A model generated the notes under the pieces. The model saw nothing but the letters and a program-made list of their open reading frames with translations. It was not told the origin of the DNA and searched no databases. A DNA stretch of 6,091 nt from the NCBI GenBank assembly GCA_022360235.1, contig JAKSDE010000414.1, positions 1-6,091 on the forward strand, in the 5' to 3' direction. Origin of the DNA: Cytophagales bacterium (GTDB taxonomy: Bacteria > Bacteroidota > Bacteroidia > Cytophagales > Amoebophilaceae). The translations under genes and the position numbers were made by a program. Numbering within the stretch: the stretch's first letter is position 1; every line of letters begins with the position of its first letter. Positions 1 to 6,019 of the stretch are shown in pieces.

Positions 1-273
1 TACAAGCCTAAGCTGCATGATATTGAAAAATTAGGCAATCTAGCCAGCAAAATAAAGGCAGAGATGGCTACTGCCTTCCCTCGTTCCACGGAAGAAGAAA
101 AGCGTCTTTTTAAACTGCTTCAAAAAGCCTACGTTGATGCAAGGTATAGAAAAAAGAGTTACGTCATCACCAAAGAAGCGCTAGGATACTTGTCTGGGAG
201 AGTAAAGGTCTTAGAAGCGCTTACGAAGGAGCTATGTGAAGCGGAAATTAAAAAATATGATAGAGGTCAATAG
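1..273 (+). CDS. HEPN-domain protein, C-terminal part (5' end outside window)
   Basis: The frame is open from the first base to the TAG at 271-273, so this is the 3' end of a longer gene; the ATG at 64 is internal. The 90 visible residues begin with YKPKLHDIEKL and later contain KAYVDARYRKKSYVITKEAL and a final helix ending in CEAEI. This resembles the C-terminal HEPN domain of Bacteroidetes proteins that carry an N-terminal minimal nucleotidyltransferase domain (about 300 residues in all), where a YKPKxH motif, a DARY motif and an ITKEEL motif occur in this order. Such MNT-HEPN proteins are often linked to toxin-antitoxin or nucleotide-transfer roles, but the exact function of the single-chain form is uncertain. 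The catalytic nucleotidyltransferase residues would lie outside the window, so activity cannot be judged. The family assignment is from memory of these motifs, not from a search. Confidence 0.72.
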   Translation, partial: YKPKLHDIEKLGNLASKIKAEMATAFPRSTEEEKRLFKLLQKAYVDARYRKKSYVITKEALGYLSGRVKVLEALTKELCEAEIKKYDRGQ

Positions 274-282
274 CTTGGCTTT

Positions 283-315
283 ACCATAAAAATCTCTATG
301 GTCGTAATCTTTTTT
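283..315 (+). terminator. possible weak terminator after the HEPN gene
   Basis: A 6-bp inverted repeat, ACCATA (283-288) and TATGGT (297-302), encloses an 8-base loop ten bases after the HEPN stop codon. A run of six T (310-315) follows, seven bases past the stem. The stem is short and AT-rich and the T run is not adjacent, so this is only a possible intrinsic terminator. Confidence 0.25.
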
Positions 316-429
316 CTTGAATCGCTTGCATAGCTCAATATGAATTTATATATTAATAGCAACTTTAAGAAAAAGGGGAGTAATCTTTTGATAAAAAGAA
401 TAGCCTGCACTTTGTGGGGCAATGTGTAG

Positions 430-461
430 CTTGAGTGCTAAAATTTTATTCCTTAAGTTTG
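430..461 (+). promoter_or_regulatory. candidate Bacteroidetes-type promoter for tatA-gatA
   Basis: TAAGTTTG at 454-461 is an exact match to the Bacteroidetes -7 element TAnnTTTG. CTTG at 430-433, 20 bases upstream, matches three of four bases of the -33 element TTTG. Transcription would start around 467-470, leaving a leader of about 20 bases before the tatA ATG at 488. Spacing and position fit, but the -33 box is imperfect and the region is AT-rich, so a chance match is possible. Confidence 0.38.
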
Positions 462-487
462 TACCTGTTAACAAATCCACACTTACA

Positions 488-687
488 ATGAAATATTTAT
501 TAGCTTTCATCGGCAGTTTAGGGGGGGGGAACTAATCCTTATTCTTGCGCTTTTAGTTATCCTTTTTGGAACTAAAAAGATTCCTGAGCTCGCAAGAAGC
601 TTAGGAAAAGGCATTCGTGAATTCAAAGATGCCACAAAAGAAATCAAAGATGAAATAGAAGGGCCCTCTGAAGCGAAAAAAGATTAG
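488..687 (+). pseudogene. tatA: Sec-independent protein translocase TatA, frame broken at a G9 run
   Basis: TatA proteins are small inner-membrane proteins that oligomerise to let folded twin-arginine substrates cross. From ATG 488 the reading is [14 protein letters not shown], then Asn and a TAA at 533-535. The rest of TatA continues in another frame from 529 to the TAG at 685-687: E, a hydrophobic helix ([11 protein letters not shown]), the FG hinge, [14 protein letters not shown] and an amphipathic helix ending in a charged tail. One more G in the run at 521-529 (or two fewer) joins both parts into a protein of 66 (or 65) residues, normal for TatA. All family landmarks are intact and the downstream part has no stop, so decay appears limited to the homopolymer. 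It could be a recent pseudogene, a slippage- or phase-dependent gene, or a sequencing error. No Shine-Dalgarno sequence is evident, which is common in Bacteroidetes. No tatC lies in the window. Confidence 0.85.
521..529 (+). repeat. run of nine G inside tatA
   Basis: Nine consecutive G encode the Gly-Gly-Gly of the TatA N-terminus and mark where the frame changes. Such a run is very unlikely by chance in DNA this AT-rich. Homopolymeric G runs are prone to replication slippage, polymerase slippage during transcription, and sequencing miscounts. Confidence 0.97.
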
Positions 688-2126
688 TGGTTTTGAAAGT
701 ACATCCTTCTTTTGGCGCACTTCATGCGGTCACGTCTAAAGGTAGAGATCACTGCCTTGAAGAAGTAAGGCATTGCCTAGCTAACATAGCGAAAAACAAG
801 CACCTCAATGCATTTCTTACTATCTACGAAGAGGAAGCACTCCAGAGAGCCCGTACAATCGATCAAAAAATACGGGAAGGAAAAGGAGGTAAACTAGCCG
901 GCCTAGTAGTAGGATTAAAAGACCTACTATGCTATCAAGATCATCCTGTACAAGCGAGTAGTAAGATGTTAGAAGGGTTTATCTCGCAGTTTAGTGCTAC
1001 AGTTGTCCAGCGACTTATTGACGAAGATGCAATTATTATGGGACACCAAAACTGTGACCAGTTTGGTATGGGATCCTCTAATGAGAACACTGCTTTCGGG
1101 CCTGTATTAAATCCCATTGACCCTACAAAAGTACCAGGAGGATCTTCTGGAGGCTCTGCCGTAGGAGTACAAGCAGGCATGTGCCACGTAGCCTTAGGTA
1201 GCGATACAGGAGGATCTGTAAGGCAACCTGCTGCTTTTTGTGGTATCGTAGGCCTCAAACCTACTTATGCTAGAATTTCCCGACATGGTCTTATCGCCTA
1301 TGCCTCGTCTTTTGACACCATAGGTATCCTGTCCAAAAATGTAGAAGACTGTGCTACGGTCTTGGAAGTAATTGCAGGAAAAGATGATTTTGATAGTACA
1401 GTAGCTAAAAAAACCGTACCCCCTTACACAAAACAGCTGACACTTAACAAGAAAGTCAAAGTTGCCTATCTTAAAGAAACGCTTGAACACCAAGGGCTCC
1501 AAGAAGAGATTAGAAGCAATACCCTTGCAACAATTCGCTTCCTCAAAAGTGAAGGACATCAAGTAGGGGAGGTAGACTTCTCCCTTTTGGAATATGTACT
1601 TCCAACGTATCAATTACTTAGCACAGCAGAAGCGAGTGCCAACCTAGCCCGTTTTGATGGTGTGCGGTATGGATATAGAAGTCCCCATGCAACAACGTTG
1701 ACATCTATATATAATAAAACTAGAACAGAAGGGTTTGGCAAAGAAGTACAACGGAGAATCTTACTAGGAACTTTTGCATTGAGTGCTAATTACTGTGATG
1801 CTTACTATGTAAAGGCCCAAAAGGTGAGAAGGCTTATTAAAGAAAAAACAGAAGCAATTCTAGCTGAATATGACTTTATCATACTTCCTACTACACCTAC
1901 TACTGCCTTCAGATTAGGCGGCTATACCCAAGATCCACTTACTATGTACTTAGCAGACACCTACACAGTACAAGCTTCTGTAGCAGGTGTTCCAGCTATC
2001 TCCATTCCTAATGGAGTGGATAAGGAGGGGCTACCCATAGGCCTGCAAATCATTGCCAATGCCTTTGAAGAACAATCGCTCTTAGCTTTTGCTCAATATT
2101 TAAGTAAGGTGAGGGAGGAGAAGTAA
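687..2126 (+). CDS. gatA: Asp-tRNA(Asn)/Glu-tRNA(Gln) amidotransferase subunit A
   Basis: GatA is the glutaminase subunit of the GatCAB complex. It frees ammonia from glutamine, which GatB uses to amidate Glu-tRNA(Gln) or Asp-tRNA(Asn); it acts in the cytoplasm. The 479 residues cover the whole amidase-signature fold at normal length. The Ser-cisSer-Lys triad is visible as K78 (VGLKDLL), S153 in GGSSGGS (151-157) and S177 in GSDTGGSVRQ (171-180), with the same spacing as the known K79/S154/S178 of Staphylococcus aureus GatA. Family motifs MGSSNENTAFGP (128-139) and GLKPTYARISRHGLIA follow, and the C-terminus has AGVPAISIP and GLPIGLQII. The start is GTG 687, whose G is the last base of the tatA stop; TTG 693 is an alternative, and there is no in-frame ATG near the N-terminus. 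The overlap suggests translational coupling to tatA. The gatB and gatC genes are not in the window. Confidence 0.97.
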   Translation: MVLKVHPSFGALHAVTSKGRDHCLEEVRHCLANIAKNKHLNAFLTIYEEEALQRARTIDQKIREGKGGKLAGLVVGLKDLLCYQDHPVQASSKMLEGFISQFSATVVQRLIDEDAIIMGHQNCDQFGMGSSNENTAFGPVLNPIDPTKVPGGSSGGSAVGVQAGMCHVALGSDTGGSVRQPAAFCGIVGLKPTYARISRHGLIAYASSFDTIGILSKNVEDCATVLEVIAGKDDFDSTVAKKTVPPYTKQLTLNKKVKVAYLKETLEHQGLQEEIRSNTLATIRFLKSEGHQVGEVDFSLLEYVLPTYQLLSTAEASANLARFDGVRYGYRSPHATTLTSIYNKTRTEGFGKEVQRRILLGTFALSANYCDAYYVKAQKVRRLIKEKTEAILAEYDFIILPTTPTTAFRLGGYTQDPLTMYLADTYTVQASVAGVPAISIPNGVDKEGLPIGLQIIANAFEEQSLLAFAQYLSKVREEK

Positions 2127-2139
2127 TAGTAGCTTTTAG

Positions 2140-2170
2140 CTTGTATTTTCGAGAACATAGTAAGTACAAG
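2140..2170 (+). repeat. hairpin between gatA and the transketolase gene
   Basis: CTTGTATTT (2140-2148) can pair with AAGTACAAG (2162-2170) as a 9-bp stem with one U-G pair and a 13-base loop. It fills most of the gap between the genes. No T run follows, so it does not look like an intrinsic terminator; it might be an RNA-stability or processing element, or chance. Confidence 0.35.
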
Positions 2171-2187
2171 ACAGTAATATATCATTG

Positions 2188-3153
2188 ATGATCCGATATA
2201 CTTACACAGAAAAAAAGGATACGCGTTCTGGCTTTGGTGCTGGTCTTTTAGAAGTAGGAAGCCAAAACACAGATGTCGTTGGCTTATGTGCTGACCTTAT
2301 GGGTTCTTTGAAAATGGATGCTTTTCAAAAGAAATTTCCAGATCGATTTTTCCAAGTAGGTATTGCCGAAGCAAATATGATGGGTATTGCAGCAGGAATG
2401 ACTATTGGGGGGACGATTCCTTATACAGGTACATTTGCTAATTTTTCGACAGGGAGAGTTTACGATCAAATCCGCCAAAGTATTGCGTATTCAAATAAAA
2501 ACGTAAAGATATGTGCTTCTCATGCTGGTCTTACCTTAGGGGAAGACGGCGCTACCCACCAAATCTTAGAAGATATAGGTATGATGAAGATGCTTCCTAA
2601 TATGACGGTCATCAATCCTTGCGACTACAACCAGACCAAGGCAGCTACGATTGCTATAGCATCCTATGAAGGGCCTGTTTACTTACGTTTTGGTAGACCC
2701 AAGGTACCTGTATTTACCCCAGAAGTGCCAACTTTCGAAATTGGAAAAGCGATTAAATTCATTGAAGGCAATGAAGTAAGTATCTTTGCAACGGGACACA
2801 TGGTATATCATGCTATTGAAGCAGAAGCTATCTTAGCGGAGAAGGGGATTAGTGTTGAAGTGATTAACATTCATACTATAAAGCCCCTTGATACGGACGC
2901 TATTCTTGATTCTGTCGCTAAAACAGGGTGTGCAGTTACTGCAGAGGAGCACCAAATTAACGGAGGACTGGGTGATAGTATTGCCCAAACGTTAAGTCGA
3001 TACTATCCCACACCTTTGGAGTATGTAGGCGTGTATGATCAGTTTGGAGAAAGCGGAAAACCTATAGAGCTTTTGGAAAAGTACGGATTGAGTGTTCAAA
3101 AAATTATTGAAAAGGCTATCATTGCTTTAGAACGGAAATTTCGTAGAAAGTAA
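2188..3153 (+). CDS. transketolase, C-terminal subunit (split transketolase)
   Basis: Transketolase moves two-carbon ketol units between sugar phosphates in the non-oxidative pentose phosphate pathway, using thiamine diphosphate. Many Bacteroidetes split the enzyme into an N-terminal half (PP domain) and a C-terminal half; these 321 residues are the C-terminal half at normal size. The PYR domain (about 1-170) has VGIAEANMMGIAAG with the conserved Glu at 61 that activates the cofactor, and HAGLTLGEDGATHQ (112-125) with the conserved Asp120 and His124. YLRFGRP (165-171) closes it. The transketolase C-terminal domain (about 185-315) contains INIHTIKPLD and TAEEHQINGGLGDSIA. The start is ATG 2188; TTG 2185, just before it, is an alternative. 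The N-terminal half usually sits directly upstream, but here the upstream neighbour is gatA, so the partner must be elsewhere or lost. The similar DXS and pyruvate dehydrogenase E1-beta families fit the LGEDGATHQ region less well. Confidence 0.92.
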   Translation: MIRYTYTEKKDTRSGFGAGLLEVGSQNTDVVGLCADLMGSLKMDAFQKKFPDRFFQVGIAEANMMGIAAGMTIGGTIPYTGTFANFSTGRVYDQIRQSIAYSNKNVKICASHAGLTLGEDGATHQILEDIGMMKMLPNMTVINPCDYNQTKAATIAIASYEGPVYLRFGRPKVPVFTPEVPTFEIGKAIKFIEGNEVSIFATGHMVYHAIEAEAILAEKGISVEVINIHTIKPLDTDAILDSVAKTGCAVTAEEHQINGGLGDSIAQTLSRYYPTPLEYVGVYDQFGESGKPIELLEKYGLSVQKIIEKAIIALERKFRRK

Positions 3154-3195
3154 GTAAAATGAGGTCTTGTAAAAAGGTCAGTCTCCGTGAGGCAA

Positions 3196-3900
3196 TTAGG
3201 TCGCTGAATTTTGTTGCTTCATTTCAATAATTTTAGGGGTGGCTAGGTTCAAGACTTCTTCTACCTGCTCATGAAAAAGCATATGCGTAGTGTCTAGCTC
3301 AATGGCATCTTCTGCTTTTCTTAAAGGACTTACCTCACGTGTTTTGTCCATAAGATCCCTTTTTAGCAAACTTTTCTTTACTTCGTCAAAATCTATCAAC
3401 TGATCTTTCTCCATCAACTCTTTCTGCCTTCGCTCGGCTCTTACGTCTATGTCGGCAGTCATAAATATTTTTAAATCTGCATGAGGAAAAACAGTAGTGC
3501 CTCCATCTCTTCCATCCATTACGATACGTTTATCTTTCCCCAACTTTTGTTGCAAATGAACCATTGTATCCCTCACGGCTTGAATAGCACTTACTTGACT
3601 TACTTTTTCTGTGATATCCATGGCGCGAATCTTTTCTTCAACATTGAGTCTATTTAAGTATATTTCATTGGTTTCAGTGGTAGGATTGCAGATAAATTGG
3701 ATGTCAATAGCGGCTAGCGCTTTTTTAATGTCTTTAAGATTGGTTAATTGTATATAATTTTCTTGAAAATAAAGCGTTACTGCTCGATACATCCCTCCTG
3801 AGTCTATATACATGTAACCTAGCGCTTTAGCTACTGCTTTAGCTGTAGTACTTTTTCCACATCCTCCATGACCGTCAATGGTAATGATTATATCTTTCAT
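3196..3900 (-). CDS. cmk: cytidylate kinase
   Basis: Cmk phosphorylates CMP and dCMP with ATP in the cytoplasm, feeding CTP and dCTP pools. The 234 residues match the usual length of 220-235. The P-loop is GHGGCGKS (10-17), followed by YIDSGGMYRA (31-40). The CMP-binding residues known from Escherichia coli Cmk have clear counterparts: S34 and R39, R110, R131-D132 in MDGRD, and R181, D185 and R188 in the lid (KRDLMDKTRE), then SPLRKAEDAIELD. One oddity is Gly at 133 in GRDGGT, where the family usually has Ile or another hydrophobic residue. The ATG at 3900-3898 is preceded five bases upstream by AAAGG (3910-3906), a reasonable ribosome binding site that supports this start. The gene converges on the transketolase gene with 42 bases between the stops and no clear terminator hairpin. 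It follows rpoN on the same strand at a distance of 446 bases, so it probably has its own promoter, which I could not identify. Confidence 0.97.
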   Translation of the reverse strand: MKDIIITIDGHGGCGKSTTAKAVAKALGYMYIDSGGMYRAVTLYFQENYIQLTNLKDIKKALAAIDIQFICNPTTETNEIYLNRLNVEEKIRAMDITEKVSQVSAIQAVRDTMVHLQQKLGKDKRIVMDGRDGGTTVFPHADLKIFMTADIDVRAERRQKELMEKDQLIDFDEVKKSLLKRDLMDKTREVSPLRKAEDAIELDTTHMLFHEQVEEVLNLATPKIIEMKQQNSAT

Positions 3901-4346
3901 ATATACCTTTATATTAAGTAAGTTATTTAATGCAAAGTAGTTGAGTGCTTACTACGCTAGTTTACTATTTTTAAGACAGTACGCGATCCTTAAACGGTAT
4001 AAATAGCTTTCTTTAAAATTTGTACTTAGCTTTCAAATTACTAAAAATATAACTTACTACGGGGTCGATGAATCATCATGGATCAATATATTTTTATGGG
4101 GGCAACCTGGCATAAATATTGAAAAGGTACGTATTGCTATTTTTTTGAAAAACGGTAATTTTTCGCTTATTAACTTACTGCCTATGCGTACTATCTTGTC
4201 GAAAGCGCGTTAGTTTGGAATAAAAAACAATTTACTATATTCTTATCCATTTTTGTAATAAGCTCAATACTTATCTTCAACTAGTAGGTCATGTTGGTAG
4301 ACTTTACGTGTATGGAACAATTTTTTCAAGACTATGTTGCTACTCC
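3901..4346. other. 446-base gap between rpoN and cmk, no recognisable gene
   Basis: This AT-rich stretch lies downstream of rpoN and upstream of cmk. I see no tRNA, no insertion-sequence ends and no convincing protein gene. It contains the cmk ribosome binding site, an 11-base dyad GATGAATCATC (4067-4077), a sigma-54-like sequence on the plus strand (4108-4123), and an AT-only hairpin GAAAAA/TTTTTC (4147-4164) without a T run. A plus-strand frame is open from 4007 to the TAG at 4211-4213 (68 codons) but has no start near its beginning and no family resemblance that I recognise. No clear terminator for rpoN was found. Confidence 0.7.
4108..4123 (+). promoter_or_regulatory. sigma-54-like promoter sequence, orphan
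   Basis: TGGCATAAATATTGAA matches the sigma-54 consensus TGGCAYR-N4-TTGCW at every defined position except one: the -12 GC dinucleotide reads GA. The -24 GG (4109-4110) is correctly spaced. It points rightward, where the next gene on that strand is not in the window and rpoN lies antisense. The mismatch falls on a highly conserved base, so this may be chance. Confidence 0.2.
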
Positions 4347-5774
4347 CTATACTTCTTTTCTTAACCTTGCTACAGGAATACTAAGTTGTTCTCTATACTT
4401 AGCTACCGTTCTCCGAGCGATGTTATAACCTTTTTTTTCTTTTAAGATAGAAACAATTTTTTCATCAGAATAAGGCTTATGCCTATTTTCATTTTTAATG
4501 ATTTCTATAATAGTTTTTTTCACCTCTCTATTGCTTATATCTTCTCCGGATGTAGTACTTACTGCTTCAGAAAAGAAAAACTTAAGCGGGTAAATACTAA
4601 AGTCGGTCTGTACAGCTTTATTACTTACTATCCTTGATACAGTAGAGATATCCATACCAATCTCTTCAGCAATATCTTTAAGGATCATTGGTTTTAACTT
4701 ACTTTCCTCCTCTTCTATAAAGAAGTCATGTTGGAACTTTAGAATCGCCTCCATGGTACTCAGAAGTGTCTGTTGTCGTTGCTTGATAGCATTGATAAAC
4801 CACTTTGCTGCCTCTAGCTTTTGTCTCACAAAGGAAGCAGCCTCTTTTAACTTTTTATTTTTTTTACTACGCTTCTGGTAGGTTTCTAGCATTTTGGTGT
4901 AGTTCTTCCTCACCCTCAGTTCGGGTACATTGCTCGAACGCAGCAAAACTTCCAAGTGCCCATGTTGCTTTGTAACGACAAAGTCAGGGTATAAAACTTG
5001 GCTACTCCTCGATTCGTCACTACTGCCTGGCTTAGGATCGAGCTTCGTAATTACATTAAGTGCCTCTTTGAGAAATTTTTGGTTTGTGATACCCAGCTTT
5101 CTAGTAATTTTATCATAATGTTTTTTAGTAAATTCATCAAAGCATTTATCTATGATGCTAATAGCCAGTTGATTAATTTCGCTATGTTTTTCTTTCTTTT
5201 TTAGTTGAAGCAATAGACATTCTTGTAAATTTCTTGCACCAATCCCTGGTGGATCAAAGCTTTGTATCTTTTTTAAGATTTTCTCAACTTCCTCTACACT
5301 GGTTTCAATATATTGTGTAAAGGCCAAATCGTCTACAATAGCATGGAGATTACGGCGTATGTATCCATCACTTTCGATACTTCCAATAATCTGTTGACCA
5401 ATTTTCTGTTGATGCTCAGTTAATTCTAGGAAACTAAGCTGATCTAACAATTGCTCATTAAGAGAGTGGGGAATAGTAATACGGGTTTCTCTTTCTTGCT
5501 TATCATAAGACTTGTAACTGCTATTCTGCAGCTTATACCCTGTATCATCGTTTCTCAAGTACGTTTCAATATTTACTTCCTCCTCTGGTGTAGATTCACT
5601 ATCCTCGTCCTCGCTCTCTTTATCTTTTCCTTCTTCTAGCGCTGGATTTAGTTCGAGTTCCTCTTCAATACGCGTCCCCATATCATCTGAACGTACCTGT
5701 AGTAGTTTAGTGAATTGTATTTGTTGAGGCGATAATTTGGGAGTTAAAGTCTGCCTTAAACTCAGTTTTTGCAT
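4347..5774 (-). CDS. rpoN: RNA polymerase sigma-54 factor
   Basis: RpoN directs RNA polymerase to -24/-12 promoters and needs AAA+ enhancer-binding activators to open DNA. The 475 residues contain all expected regions. Region I (about 1-48) is the glutamine- and leucine-rich activator-responsive segment with LSPQQIQFTKLLQV and ending ELNPALEEG. Region II (about 48-70) is strongly acidic. The core-binding domain (about 100-290) has FDPPGIGARNLQECL (173-187), a sigma-54 hallmark. The helix-turn-helix region (about 363-395) reads LKDIAEEIGMDISTVSRIVS and is followed by KFFFS. The RpoN box is ARRTVAKYRE (453-462). Nothing is missing or truncated, so it looks functional. The start is ATG at 5774-5772; a purine-rich AAGGA lies about 13 bases upstream, rather far for a ribosome binding site. 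No enhancer-binding protein gene is present in the window, so its regulon cannot be inferred here. Confidence 0.98.
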   Translation of the reverse strand: MQKLSLRQTLTPKLSPQQIQFTKLLQVRSDDMGTRIEEELELNPALEEGKDKESEDEDSESTPEEEVNIETYLRNDDTGYKLQNSSYKSYDKQERETRITIPHSLNEQLLDQLSFLELTEHQQKIGQQIIGSIESDGYIRRNLHAIVDDLAFTQYIETSVEEVEKILKKIQSFDPPGIGARNLQECLLLQLKKKEKHSEINQLAISIIDKCFDEFTKKHYDKITRKLGITNQKFLKEALNVITKLDPKPGSSDESRSSQVLYPDFVVTKQHGHLEVLLRSSNVPELRVRKNYTKMLETYQKRSKKNKKLKEAASFVRQKLEAAKWFINAIKQRQQTLLSTMEAILKFQHDFFIEEEESKLKPMILKDIAEEIGMDISTVSRIVSNKAVQTDFSIYPLKFFFSEAVSTTSGEDISNREVKKTIIEIIKNENRHKPYSDEKIVSILKEKKGYNIARRTVAKYREQLSIPVARLRKEV

Positions 5775-5802
5775 GGTGTATTCTTATTCCTTCTACTTAC
5801 TG

Positions 5803-5839
5803 CAAACAGACGAACTATTGCTTTTGTTCTACAAATTTA
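5803..5839 (-). promoter_or_regulatory. candidate promoter of rpoN
   Basis: Read on the minus strand, TTTG (5835-5832) is followed after 21 bases by TCTGTTTG (5810-5803), one mismatch from the Bacteroidetes -7 element TAnnTTTG. Transcription would begin near 5799, leaving a leader of about 25 bases before the rpoN ATG. Alternatively, TAAATTTG (5839-5832) is itself an exact -7 match, though without a visible -33 box. Either would place the promoter just upstream of rpoN. Confidence 0.35.
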
Positions 5840-5921
5840 GCAATACCATTTTTATTTATCTAGCTATCGATTTAGCTGACTATTTGTTTGTTGGGTGAGT
5901 TGAAACGAGAAACAGCTTGAA

Positions 5922-6019
5922 GGGGCCTGTAGAAAGCTTCCCTAATTTTTCTACAAATCTCCTTTTAAAGCCAATACAGGCCTATAATTTGGTAGAATTC
6001 TTTAAGATGCTACAGCCCC
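5922..6019. repeat. overlapping inverted repeats upstream of rpoN
   Basis: One segment (5922-5935, GGGGCCTGTAGAAA) can pair with three downstream segments. TGTAGAAA (5928-5935) pairs perfectly with TTTCTACA (5948-5955), 8 bp with a 12-base loop. GGCCTGTA (5924-5931) pairs with TACAGGCC (5975-5982), 8 bp. GGGGCCTGTAG (5922-5932) pairs with CTACAGCCCC (6010-6019), 10 bp with one bulged C. The pairings exclude one another, as in switching leader RNAs or clustered operator half-sites. None is followed by a proper T run. It is the only GC-richer patch in this region. Confidence 0.5.

Noticed and set aside
388..429. A 13-codon frame from TTG 388 with a purine-rich AGGGGAG upstream.
   Set aside because: Too short, no recognisable product, and it ends well before tatA; a chance ribosome-site look-alike.
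417..431. GG-N10-GC spacing upstream of tatA that could be a sigma-54 promoter.
   Set aside because: Only the minimal dinucleotides fit; the rest of the -24 element is wrong, and this spacing is common by chance.
431..439. The 9-mer TTGAGTGCT recurs at 3941-3949 and inside gatA (around 1779-1787).
   Set aside because: Three copies of a 9-mer without shared flanks or spacing, one of them in coding sequence; most likely coincidence.
941..1613. Two long minus-strand open frames inside gatA.
   Set aside because: They are antisense to a clearly conserved gatA and show no family features.
3154..3195. Possible bidirectional terminator between the convergent transketolase and cmk genes.
   Set aside because: Only a 3-bp stem (CTC/GAG) could be found and no stem-plus-T-run on either strand.
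4007..4213. 68-codon open frame on the plus strand with the string YYGVDESSWINIF, faintly like the start of an IS110-type transposase.
   Set aside because: It has no start codon near its beginning, lacks the conserved lysine context of that family, has no inverted ends, and sits in noncoding AT-rich DNA; the resemblance is too weak to call a remnant.
4930..5639. Plus-strand open frames across rpoN.
   Set aside because: Shadows of rpoN on the opposite strand, with low-complexity hydrophobic translations and no ribosome sites.
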